DNA of 64,000 nt, taken from NCBI RefSeq assembly GCF_023100725.1, contig NZ_CP095501.1, forward strand, positions 3,717,784-3,781,783, in the 5' to 3' direction. The position numbers and the translations under genes were made by a program. The notes under the pieces were generated by a model. The model made no database searches. It had not been told where the DNA came from and saw only the letters and a list, made by a program, of their open reading frames with translations. Within the stretch, counting starts at the first letter, position 1. Each line of letters begins with the position of its first letter. Shown in pieces: positions 49,406 through 57,574 of the stretch. The stretch is from Arthrobacter antioxidans. GTDB lineage: Bacteria; Actinomycetota; Actinomycetes; Actinomycetales; Micrococcaceae.

Positions 49406-49936
49406 ATGGACCGACCCGTTCCAAGTGCTCCGAAGCGCACCCCGTTGACAGTGTCAATGGGAACCACGGGTATGCCTGCCGTGCAGCACCAGTTGCCCAC
49501 GGTGGAGGAGGTGTCCGCGGGCGGCATCGTCGTCGATGCGTCGAAGGAGACCCTCGACGTCGCCATCATCGCCCGCCTCAACCGCGGAGGACGCCTCGAG
49601 TGGTGCCTGCCCAAGGGCCACCCCGAGGGCTCGGAGAACAACGAGGAAGCGGCCGTCCGGGAGATCGCCGAGGAGACGGGTATCGAGGGCAGGATCGTCT
49701 CCGCGCTCGGCAGCATCGACTACTGGTTCACGGTCAGCGGCCACCGCGTGCACAAGACCGTCCACCACTACCTCCTGATCAGTACCGGCGGCTACCTCAC
49801 CATCGAGAACGATCCCGATCATGAGGCCGTCGACGTCGCCTGGGTGCCCCTGCAGGACCTCGGCCGCCGCCTGTCCTTCCCCAATGAACGGCGGATCGCC
49901 GACCTCGCCCGCGAGGTCCTGCCCGAGCACCTCTGA
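49406..49936 (+). CDS. NUDIX hydrolase (MutT4-like)
   Basis: 176 residues from ATG at 49406. The NUDIX box is complete: GHPEGSENNEEAAVREIAEETGIEG (G-x5-E-x7-RE-x2-EE-x-G). An N-terminal extension of about 35 residues precedes the domain. TTAGAG lies about 6 bases before a purine and 10 from the start, so the message may be leaderless or nearly so. Divergent from the CCA-transferase gene, as in mycobacteria, where mutT4 has this place. It probably hydrolyses a nucleoside diphosphate linked to another group. Confidence 0.9.
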   Translation: MDRPVPSAPKRTPLTVSMGTTGMPAVQHQLPTVEEVSAGGIVVDASKETLDVAIIARLNRGGRLEWCLPKGHPEGSENNEEAAVREIAEETGIEGRIVSALGSIDYWFTVSGHRVHKTVHHYLLISTGGYLTIENDPDHEAVDVAWVPLQDLGRRLSFPNERRIADLAREVLPEHL

Positions 49937-50008
49937 GTCCGGCCGGCGACCAGCCCGAGCGGGTCGCGGCGCGCCGTCGCCGTCCCATCGGTGAGACGAT
50001 GGGGAGCG

Positions 50009-51736
50009 ATGTCTGACACGAACACAGCCTCGGTACCCACGCAGGACCCCGGTCACCCGGTCCGCGACGATCCCTCGGCGCCGCGCGGCGGCTCCACCGT
50101 CCGGTCGAGTGCGATCATGGCCGCCGGCACCCTCGTCTCCCGGATCCTCGGCCTGGTCCGCGTGGCGCTGCTGGCGACGGCGATCGGCGCTGCGGGTCAG
50201 GTCTCGGACCTCTTCACCTCGGCCAACAACCTCCCCAACTTCCTCTACCTGATGCTGGCCGGGGGTGTGTTCAATGCCGTCCTGGTGCCCCAGATCATCC
50301 GCGCCAGCAAGCAGGCGGACCGGGGCGCGGACTTCGTCAGCCGGCTCCTCACGCTCGCCGCCGTCGTCCTGCTCGTGCTCACCGTGCTCGTCACCCTCGC
50401 CGCGCCGGTCATCGTCGGCGTGACCACGAACTTCACGGGAGCGAATCTCGCTCTCACGACGGCCTTCGCCTTCTGGTGCCTTCCACAGATCTTCTTCTAC
50501 GGTATCTACGCGGTAACCGGTCAGATCCTCAACGCCAACGGGTCGTTCGGCCCGTACATGTGGGCTCCCGTGGTCAACAACGTCGTGTCCATCGCCTTCC
50601 TGGTGGTCTTCATCGCCCTCATGGGGGGCGAGCAGGCGGAACGGCACCAGCCGGAGACGTGGACCATGGAGCAGACGGTGCTGCTGGCCGGTGGGACCAC
50701 GCTCGGCATCGTGATCCAGGCGCTCGTGATGTTCATCCCGCTGAAGCGCCTGAACCTGGGCCTGCGGCCGAAGTTCGGGATCCGCGGCACGGGCCTCGGG
50801 CGGACCGGGAAGCTCGCCTCGGTGACGATCCTGACGATGCTCATCGGCAACGGCCTCTATCTCGTGAACCTGAAGATCGCCACGATCGCCTCCGACGCCC
50901 GGCCGCGGCTCCTCGCACAGGATCCGCCCGTGCAGATCGCGGGGTGGACCAACCTCGAGTTCGCTGCGATGGTGTACCAGCTGCCGCACGCGGTGATCGC
51001 GCTGTCCCTGGCCACGGTCATGTTCAACCAGCTGTCCTCAGCGCATGCTGACGGCGATCTCCCCACCGTCCGGGCCACCCTGTCCCAGGGTCTGCGCATC
51101 ATCGGAGTCGCGACCGTGTTCGGCGCTGCCACCCTGCTCACCTTCGCCGGACCCCTCGGCATGCTGTTCAGCGAGTCACCGGAGAGTGCGGCCATCAACG
51201 GGGTGATCATCGCGATCCTCGCCGTGGGCGCCCCGTTCCTCAGTGCCAACTTCTTCCTCAACCGCGTCTTCTACGCGAGCGAGGACGTCAGGACGCCGCT
51301 GAAGATCCAGATCATCCTGTCCGCCGTAGGGGTCAGCCTCGCCCTCGTCGCGGGTACGTTCGATCCGCGGCTGATCGTACCGATGCTGGCCGTCGCCTAC
51401 TCGCTGGGCAACGCGATCGCCGTCGTCGTCAGCCATCTGTTCCTCACCCGCAAGATCGGCTCCTACGGCGCCGGACACGTCTTCGACGTCCATGTCCGCC
51501 TCACCCTGGCCGGGATCGTGGCGGCGATCGCGGGGACCGCACTGTGCTGGGCGTTCGGAGGGTACAGCGCGGACGGCTTCCTCTGGCAGTCGAAACTGAA
51601 CGCCATCGTCGTGCTCGCGATCGGCGGCGTCCTCATGCTGGCCGTGTACCTCGTCATGCTGAAAATGCTGCGCGTCACCGAACTCACCGAACTCACGGGC
51701 CCGATATTCGCTCGATTCCGCCGGAGCGGCGGCTGA
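50009..51736 (+). CDS. murJ: Lipid II flippase (MurJ/MviN family)
   Basis: 575 residues from ATG at 50009 with GGGGAG close upstream. About fourteen hydrophobic segments. Family blocks: AGTLVSRILGLVRVALLATAIGA, FTSANNLPNFLYLMLAGGVFNAVLVPQI, AVTGQILNANGSFGPYMWAPVVNNVVSI, LPHAVIALSLATVMFNQLS and FLSANFFLNRVFYASEDVRTPLKIQI. MurJ flips lipid II, the peptidoglycan precursor. In mycobacteria the same protein carries a C-terminal pseudokinase and an extracellular domain; here the flippase ends at residue 575 without them, and the next gene holds those parts. Confidence 0.95.
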   Translation: MSDTNTASVPTQDPGHPVRDDPSAPRGGSTVRSSAIMAAGTLVSRILGLVRVALLATAIGAAGQVSDLFTSANNLPNFLYLMLAGGVFNAVLVPQIIRASKQADRGADFVSRLLTLAAVVLLVLTVLVTLAAPVIVGVTTNFTGANLALTTAFAFWCLPQIFFYGIYAVTGQILNANGSFGPYMWAPVVNNVVSIAFLVVFIALMGGEQAERHQPETWTMEQTVLLAGGTTLGIVIQALVMFIPLKRLNLGLRPKFGIRGTGLGRTGKLASVTILTMLIGNGLYLVNLKIATIASDARPRLLAQDPPVQIAGWTNLEFAAMVYQLPHAVIALSLATVMFNQLSSAHADGDLPTVRATLSQGLRIIGVATVFGAATLLTFAGPLGMLFSESPESAAINGVIIAILAVGAPFLSANFFLNRVFYASEDVRTPLKIQIILSAVGVSLALVAGTFDPRLIVPMLAVAYSLGNAIAVVVSHLFLTRKIGSYGAGHVFDVHVRLTLAGIVAAIAGTALCWAFGGYSADGFLWQSKLNAIVVLAIGGVLMLAVYLVMLKMLRVTELTELTGPIFARFRRSGG

Positions 51737-51810
51737 CCCACCAGCCCGGGAATGGGACGACCGACCGGTAGCATGGGTAAAAATCAGCCAGGGTTTCCGG
51801 GGAGGAACAC

Positions 51811-53421
51811 GTGCCAGAAGCAGTAGACGTCGGTTCAGTGCTGGGTGGCCGTTACAAGGTGACCGCCTACGTGCTGGCATCTGCTGAGAAGGATCTCGTG
51901 CTCGACGGCGTCGACCAGGTCCTCAACCGGGCCGTCAGCATCCTCGTCGCCTCGGCCGGCAATGCCTCGCAGGTGGCCACGAGCGCCCGGGAACTGGCCA
52001 CGGGGGACCGCAACGGGAACATCCAGGTCCTCGACCTCGGCATCACCGATTCCGGCACCTACCTGGTGACCAACCGCGCACCTGCCGCCGACATGCTCGA
52101 CCTGATCGTCCAGCAGGACGCCCCGGCCCACGACGCGCCGTACATCGAACCGTTCTTCACCGACACGCTCGGCTCCGAGATCTTCGGCCGACCGCGTTCC
52201 ACGGAACCCGAGACCTACGACGACGACGACCACTACGACGAGGACGACGCCAGGCCCCAGCGCCCCTCGCGGTTGTCCGGCCTGACGCAGCGTTTCAGTC
52301 GACGAGGTCCCGGGAACCAACAGCAGGACGACACCTCGGATCTCGAGCCCGTCACAGCCGAGCCGACCGCCGCGCAGCCCCTGGCCGAGCAGCGGTCGTC
52401 CTCGCATCGCGTTCCCCCGCCGCCGAACCGGCGGCCGGGCGGGACGTCGGCCGCAGGTTCGGCGGGGTCGCATGATGGGGACGGCCCGGAACGCCTGGAC
52501 CCCGCCGCCGTGGCGGCCGGCGCCGCAGCAGGAGCATCGAGCGTCGGCGCCACGTCCGCCGCTGGAACTGCTTCCGCCAGTGGGGCACAGAAGGCCGCGC
52601 GGCCGGCCTCGAGGTTCCCGTTGTCCGCGTACAACGACGACGACGACGCGCACACCGGCGATTCCGGTGATTCCGGTGATTCCGGTGATTCCGACGAGTA
52701 CGACACGGAGCAGGCGGACCGCGACGACTACGACGACAGCGACGGCGGCGGGCGGAAGTTCACCCGCGTCCTCGTCGGCGTGGTGCTCACCGTCGTCCTG
52801 GTGGTCGCCGTCGTCCTGGCAACGACGCACCTCGGGTCGGTGTTCAGCGGAAGCCGGCCCGTCGCGGACGACGCTCCCGTCCCGTCCACGAGCGCACCCG
52901 CCGAGGCCCCGACGACGGCTCCGGCCACTCCCTCGGCGGAGCCGACCCCTGCGGCGGTGGCTCCCGTGATCACGGGCATCACCCGACTCGTACCGGACAA
53001 CCCCGGGCTCGACGCCGGCAATGACCGGACACTGCCGCTGATCATCGACGGGAACCCTGCGACCTTCTGGGGCAATCAGGTCTACGCCAGTGACACCTTC
53101 GGAGGCCTCGCCACGAATCTCGCGCTCGTCGTCGAACTGGAAGAGGAGTCCACCATCACGCAGGTCACCATCGACCAGTTGAACGCGGCGGGCGGCACCT
53201 TCTCCGTCCTGGTGAACGACCAGCCCACGCTCGACGGCGCGGAGCAGATCGCCCAGGGGGGCTTCACCGCGCCGACGGCGAACCTGCCCATCCCCGCCGG
53301 CCCGGACGGTCCCGTCACGGGACGGTACGTGATCATCAATTTCACGCAGCTGCCTCGGCTCTCCAACATCCAGGCCCAGTTCCCGTTCGGGCTCAGGATC
53401 GCCGAGATCGAGGTCGGCTGA
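51811..53421 (+). CDS. Truncated-pseudokinase membrane protein with extracellular discoidin-like domain
   Basis: 536 residues from GTG at 51811 (GGGGAGGAAC upstream). Residues 8-95 resemble only the N-lobe of a Ser/Thr kinase: GGRYKVTAYVLASAEKDLVL, then RAVSILV, where the ATP-binding Lys is Ser43; the Gly loop and C-lobe are missing. Residues 100-315 are disordered and acidic, with a GDS repeat. A membrane helix (about 318-341) leads to an extracellular beta domain (390-536; NPATFWGNQ, VELEEESTITQVTI, GRYVIINFTQLP) like F5/8-type sugar-binding folds. This is the same set of parts as the mycobacterial MviN tail, here as a separate gene 74 bases after murJ. Confidence 0.82.
   Translation: MPEAVDVGSVLGGRYKVTAYVLASAEKDLVLDGVDQVLNRAVSILVASAGNASQVATSARELATGDRNGNIQVLDLGITDSGTYLVTNRAPAADMLDLIVQQDAPAHDAPYIEPFFTDTLGSEIFGRPRSTEPETYDDDDHYDEDDARPQRPSRLSGLTQRFSRRGPGNQQQDDTSDLEPVTAEPTAAQPLAEQRSSSHRVPPPPNRRPGGTSAAGSAGSHDGDGPERLDPAAVAAGAAAGASSVGATSAAGTASASGAQKAARPASRFPLSAYNDDDDAHTGDSGDSGDSGDSDEYDTEQADRDDYDDSDGGGRKFTRVLVGVVLTVVLVVAVVLATTHLGSVFSGSRPVADDAPVPSTSAPAEAPTTAPATPSAEPTPAAVAPVITGITRLVPDNPGLDAGNDRTLPLIIDGNPATFWGNQVYASDTFGGLATNLALVVELEEESTITQVTIDQLNAAGGTFSVLVNDQPTLDGAEQIAQGGFTAPTANLPIPAGPDGPVTGRYVIINFTQLPRLSNIQAQFPFGLRIAEIEVG
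52660..52695 (+). repeat. Nine-base in-frame tandem repeat in the pseudokinase gene
   Basis: GATTCCGGT is repeated in tandem (52660, 52669, 52678, with a last variant GATTCCGAC at 52687), encoding Asp-Ser-Gly units within the disordered acidic linker. Copy number can change without a frameshift. Confidence 0.7.
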
Positions 53422-53432
53422 TCCCCTGCGGC

Positions 53433-53460
53433 GCGTGCTCCGCGATCCTGTGGAGCACGC
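53433..53460 (+). terminator. Hairpin terminator after the pseudokinase gene
   Basis: Perfect 9-bp stem GCGTGCTCC / GGAGCACGC with a 10-base loop, 12 bases after the stop; no U-tract. Confidence 0.6.
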
Positions 53461-53491
53461 ATCGGAGCGAGCCCGGGCACCCTTCCCCCGC

Positions 53492-53517
53492 GGAATAACC
53501 GCACCAGCGGTTCCGTT
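53492..53517 (+). promoter_or_regulatory. SigR/SigH-type promoter of trxB-trxA
   Basis: GGAAT at 53492-53496, 18 bases, GTT at 53515-53517. trxBA is a classical SigR/SigH target in Streptomyces and Mycobacterium. The start codon is 75 bases downstream. Confidence 0.8.
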
Positions 53518-53591
53518 GTGGGAGGTGTCCCCCGAGAACGCCCGGCACGGCCGTATCAGCGCAGGAACAGACAGGAAGGTCTTCCGAACAC

Positions 53592-54650
53592 GTGACAACG
53601 CACACCGATGTCCAGCTGGAAACACCCACGGCGGATCCTTCCGGCGGTGAACACAAGATCCACGACGTCATCATCGTCGGGTCCGGGCCGTCCGGCTACA
53701 CCGCCGCGGTCTACACCGCCCGGGCCAACCTCAAGCCCCTCATGATCGCCAGTTCCGTCAAGGCCGGCGGGGAACTCATGAACACCACCGACGTCGAGAA
53801 CTTCCCCGGTTTCCCGGAGGGTGTCATGGGCCCCGAGCTCATGGAACAGTTCGAACAGCAGGCCCGCCGGTTCGGTACCGAGATCCTCTACGAGGACGTG
53901 GTCTCCGCACAACTCTCCGGTGACATCAAGAAGCTCACCATCGCCACGGGCGAGGAGTTCTTCGCACGGGCGGTCATCATCTCGACCGGTTCCGAATACC
54001 GCGAGATCGGCCTCGACGACGAGAAGCGGCTGTCAGGGCACGGCGTGAGCTGGTGTGCAACCTGCGACGGTTTCTTCTTCCGGGACCAGGACATCGCCGT
54101 GGTCGGTGGTGGTGACTCCGCCATGGAAGAGGCTCTGTTCCTGACGAAGTTCGCGCGCTCCGTCACAGTCATCCACCGCCGCGACAGCCTCCGCGCGTCG
54201 AAGATCATGCAGGATCGGGCCTTCGCCCACGAGAAGATCCGCTTCCTCTGGAACTCCGAGGTGGTCGGGATCCACGGTGCCGACAAGGTCACCGGGGTGA
54301 AGGTCGCGAGCACCATCGACGGCTCGACCAGCGACGTCGACGTCACCGGCATCTTCGTCGCGATCGGGAACGACCCGCGCGTGGACCTCGTCAAGGACCA
54401 GCTCCAGCTGACCAGCGAGGGCACCATCGCCGTCCAGGGCCGCACGTCGAAGACCTCGCTGCCCGGTGTGTTCGCCGCCGGTGATGTCATCGATCCGACC
54501 TACCGCCAGGCGATCACCGCGTCAGGCAGCGGCTGCGTCGCAGCCCTCGACGTGGAGCACTATCTGGCCGACACGGTCAGCGGAGCCCTCACGGCCGCCA
54601 GGGTCCCCACCCCTCCGGCCGAAGCGGTCTCCGAATCAGCCACTCTCTGA
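53592..54650 (+). CDS. trxB: Thioredoxin-disulfide reductase
   Basis: 352 residues from GTG at 53592 (AGGAAGG about 13 bases upstream). FAD-binding VGSGPSGYTAAVYTARA, redox centre CATCDG, NADPH-binding GGGDSAMEEALFL, and the C-terminal FAD site FAAGDVIDPTYRQAITASGSG. It passes electrons from NADPH to thioredoxin. The protein has about 20 extra residues at each end versus the E. coli enzyme. It is co-transcribed with trxA 27 bases downstream and has a SigR-type promoter. Confidence 0.96.
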   Translation: MTTHTDVQLETPTADPSGGEHKIHDVIIVGSGPSGYTAAVYTARANLKPLMIASSVKAGGELMNTTDVENFPGFPEGVMGPELMEQFEQQARRFGTEILYEDVVSAQLSGDIKKLTIATGEEFFARAVIISTGSEYREIGLDDEKRLSGHGVSWCATCDGFFFRDQDIAVVGGGDSAMEEALFLTKFARSVTVIHRRDSLRASKIMQDRAFAHEKIRFLWNSEVVGIHGADKVTGVKVASTIDGSTSDVDVTGIFVAIGNDPRVDLVKDQLQLTSEGTIAVQGRTSKTSLPGVFAAGDVIDPTYRQAITASGSGCVAALDVEHYLADTVSGALTAARVPTPPAEAVSESATL

Positions 54651-54677
54651 TCGATCAACTACGCAAGGAGCAACACA

Positions 54678-55004
54678 ATGAGCAACGCAAAGGATGTGAC
54701 CGACGCGTCTTTCGACGCTGACGTCCTGCAGGCCACCAAGCCCGTCATCGTGGACTTCTGGGCCGAGTGGTGCGGCCCCTGCCGCATGCTGTCGCCGATC
54801 CTCGACGACATCGCAGCAGAGCACAGCGAGAAGATCGACGTCGTCAAGGTCAACGTCGACGACAACCCGGGTATTGCTGCCAAGTACGGCATCACGTCGA
54901 TTCCCGCGGTGTACGTCTTCAAGGGTGGCGAGGTCGCAGCGACCTCCATCGGCGCCAAGCCGAAGCAGGTCCTCGAGCAGGAATTCGCGGCGTTCATCAA
55001 CTGA
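54678..55004 (+). CDS. trxA: Thioredoxin
   Basis: 108 residues; AAGGAGC precedes the ATG. The redox centre is FWAEWCGPCRML, with the cis-Pro in ITSIPAVYVFKGG. Length is standard. It reduces protein disulphides with electrons from TrxB. A strong hairpin terminator follows 15 bases after the stop. Confidence 0.97.
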   Translation: MSNAKDVTDASFDADVLQATKPVIVDFWAEWCGPCRMLSPILDDIAAEHSEKIDVVKVNVDDNPGIAAKYGITSIPAVYVFKGGEVAATSIGAKPKQVLEQEFAAFIN

Positions 55005-55019
55005 TCGCCCAGTAGGTGG

Positions 55020-55055
55020 AGGGGCCCGTCGGATCGATCCGACGGGCCCCTTTCT
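55020..55055 (+). terminator. Rho-independent terminator of trxB-trxA
   Basis: Near-perfect 15-bp stem around a CG centre (55020-55034 with 55037-55051), followed by TTTCT. Confidence 0.9.
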
Positions 55056-55361
55056 ACGTGTCCGGCGTGAGGAGATTCTTTCTCCGGATCCGCTGGTCAC
55101 TCCCAGCCACATGGCAGCCCTCCCTCGACCCGGGGATCCCTCGTTATAACCCAGGGCCGATGCGGCTCATGGATCGGCCACGGGAGGTCCTCCTGCCGCA
55201 GGTACAGCAGCGAAGGATCCCGGGTCATGCGACACCGGTCGCTGAGATGTCGCGGCCTTCGGAGTCCACTCGATGGCCTCACGTGACGGTCTTGCTCGAT
55301 GGGGTCGCCCGACGGGTGTCGAACGGCCCTGGCCCGCCCCTGGGACCCGCCCCCCGCATAC

Positions 55362-55377
55362 CGTTTCACGTGAAACA
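55362..55377. other. parS site 1
   Basis: CGTTTCACGTGAAACA, one change at the outer base from the consensus TGTTTCACGTGAAACA bound by ParB. Confidence 0.9.
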
Positions 55378-55782
55378 GTCGGACTCGACCTCATAGAACC
55401 CGGCAATCGTCTTCAATAGTTTGATTTCTATTCCAACAACCGGCTGCCGATGCCTGGAGGGCTGCAGACGGTCGAGTGTCGCGAAGATGCCGCTCCGCGA
55501 TCCGAACGACACGACCTGGCGCACCCTCTGTCACCGTGCATCAGGTGATTCAATGCCCCACGGGTTAGTGGGCGCCAGGCCCGGTCTCAGTCCGGATCGG
55601 CTCCGTTCCCGACGTCGCATCGGCTTCGACGCCCGGCGCCGGTGCCGGTGCCGGATCGGCGTCGATGCGGGTTGCGAGACCCGCTCCCGCGCCGGCCGGT
55701 CCCCATTCCAGCTCTTGGTCGCGAACCGGCTTCCTCCATGCCATTGCTGACGGTGAACTGCAGGGCCTTCGACCCGGCCGGG

Positions 55783-55798
55783 TGTTTCACGTGAAACA
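55783..55798. other. parS site 2 (perfect)
   Basis: TGTTTCACGTGAAACA, identical to the consensus. Confidence 0.95.
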
Positions 55799-56495
55799 GC
55801 ATTCAGGTGGAAAAGCGGATGGCCTACATCTCCTGGCAGGCACTTCTCCCACGCGCAGTCGACGGGCCTCCACACCTGAAGTGCCCCTTAACCGCATGTG
55901 TACGCCTTATCGAGCCGAACCCGGCGGTTTCCGTACCGACAGCCGCTTGGTCGGTGCGCCGGTCGAGATCCAGGGCTGATCGCCGAGACAAAGGTGGCAT
56001 CCGGAGGATCATGCGCAATCGCACATCCTCTGTGCGCTCTACCGGCGGCCCCCGGGCTGGAGTCGACCAGGACCGGCTGATCCTCCGAACGGACGCGTTC
56101 GCTCACCGGGGGTGAACGACAGACGCCGATCCCGAAACCGGGTACCAGTCTACGGACGCCTTCGAACGAGCTGACGACTTATGAAGGGTTGCCCGGAAAT
56201 TAGAAACTCAATTCGACCGATTACCATTGATTCATCGTCGTGATGCCGACCGGAACCAGCATGTGGAGAGCCTTGGAGGACCTCGAAGGAAGATGTCGAT
56301 GCAGCACTGGACAGTTGGCCTACCTATCGCGAGTGATTGTACAGTCGCTTCAGCTCCTCGTGACCGCACCACGGAGCCGCTCTTCACGGGAGGCCTGCCG
56401 CCCGTCCGTCGTACAGTCCACGCTCCACCAGCGCCGTGGCGCCTCATTGCCCCATGCCTGGGGACAGGCACTGATTCACGCGGCCTGCCCATCCA

Positions 56496-56511
56496 GGTTT
56501 CACGTGAAACA
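56496..56511. other. parS site 3
   Basis: GGTTTCACGTGAAACA, one change at the outer base. Confidence 0.9.
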
Positions 56512-56532
56512 CTCTCCTCCGTGCCGGTTCGA

Positions 56533-56548
56533 TGTTTCACATGAAACA
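56533..56548. other. parS-like site 4 (central variant)
   Basis: TGTTTCACATGAAACA: the central CACGTG is CACATG, which breaks the symmetry. It starts 37 bases after the start of site 3. Binding by ParB may be weaker. Confidence 0.6.
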
Positions 56549-56853
56549 TCGAACTCAGCTCCCTTGCTGTAGGATGACCGCGGGCCTCCACCTGCGCCGT
56601 GTGGCACTCCATGGGCGTCTTGCGGTAGTCCTACTGCCTCGCCGCACCGTCGCGGACAGCGAACGGGTGGACTTCCGGACCACGGGGCCGCACGGCTCGC
56701 CGTCAGGCTCCGGCGCGCAGCACGCGCAATCTCGACCGCAGCAGACAGATGCTGCCGGCCCGCATGTCGACAGTTCTTCCTGCCTGCCGCCGTCCAGCAC
56801 CCCGACCACCACAAGCGATCGACCACCCTATGGTGTCACGGACCTTAGGGCTG

Positions 56854-56869
56854 TGTTTCACGTGAAACG
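56854..56869. other. parS site 5
   Basis: TGTTTCACGTGAAACG, one change at the last base. Confidence 0.9.
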
Positions 56870-57184
56870 TTCTTCCTTGCGCGTGGAGCTCGCCGCACAT
56901 GCTGCGTCGCAGTTACGCAACACGCCCGCAGAACGACGCCCCATTGCGCTTGAGCCACGACCATCGAGTAGGCCTGCACCCAGTCCTGGCCGCGGCCATG
57001 ACCATCATCGATATCGGGTGTCCTACTGCTCGTCCGAACGGCTCGTCACCTGGTGTCGTGAGTATGTCCACCGACCCTAGGCGCGGTTGTAAGACCATAG
57101 CGCCCGGTGCGCCTCCGGTCCATGCGCAGAACCCGAAGGCACCTTATCGCCGCCTGACGGCGCTGCAGCTGCCAACAGTTGGAC

Positions 57185-57200
57185 GGTTTCACGTGAAACA
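57185..57200. other. parS site 6
   Basis: GGTTTCACGTGAAACA, one change at the outer base. Confidence 0.9.
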
Positions 57201-57513
57201 TGGCCACACAAGCCCTCCAGGGAGACAGGTAGTAGGGCCCCGGACTCGATGCAGCCGACATGAGAGCACGCACTACAACTACGCAGCGTTTGAAGCACGT
57301 CACTTGCCTGCCGCATCCAGAATGACGGGAATCCCACATCCCTCCGTCGGTGCACCTTTCCCACGGACGTTGTCGCCGATGGGCCGAAGTCTCACCTGGG
57401 CCATCGAGCAACAGCACCCGCAAGTCGTGATCGTCCGCCGGTAGAGACAGCTTTTTGCGGGTAAATCACGTGGAAACATTGCCAAGACGCCGCCGATCCG
57501 CGGAAAAGACAAA

Positions 57514-57547
57514 AAGGGGGCCTGTTTCACGTGAAACAGGCCCCCTT
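57514..57547 (-). terminator. parB terminator hairpin containing a perfect parS site (site 7)
   Basis: A 34-base perfect palindrome. Its centre at 57523-57538 is TGTTTCACGTGAAACA, a consensus parS site. Read on the minus strand the stem is followed by TTTTT (57515-57511), so it is a standard rho-independent terminator for parB, whose stop is about 28 bases upstream. Terminator and partition site are one element. Confidence 0.9.
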
Positions 57548-57574
57548 GGGAGTCGCTCATGCTGCTGGAAGGCG

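Larger units (their letters stand above)
55056..57513. other. Gene-free parS-rich stretch between trxA and parB
   Basis: About 2.46 kb with no convincing gene on either strand: frames are short, carry many AT-ending codons and Cys, His and Ser excess, and no ribosome sites or known motifs were found. GC is visibly lower than in the genes around. It contains six parS-type sites, with a seventh in the terminator at its right end. In mycobacteria this place holds an amidase gene and an acetyltransferase gene; neither is seen here. Confidence 0.75.

Noticed and set aside
55421-55750. 109-codon frame in the parS island
   Set aside because: Arg/Cys-rich translation without motif or start signal; consistent with non-coding DNA.
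56532-57080. 182-codon frame in the parS island
   Set aside because: No ribosome site, poor third-position GC, many Cys, His and Ser, and it runs through a parS site; not gene-like.
57463-57478. AAATCACGTGGAAACA as another parS
   Set aside because: Several mismatches and no symmetry in the left arm; too far from the consensus.
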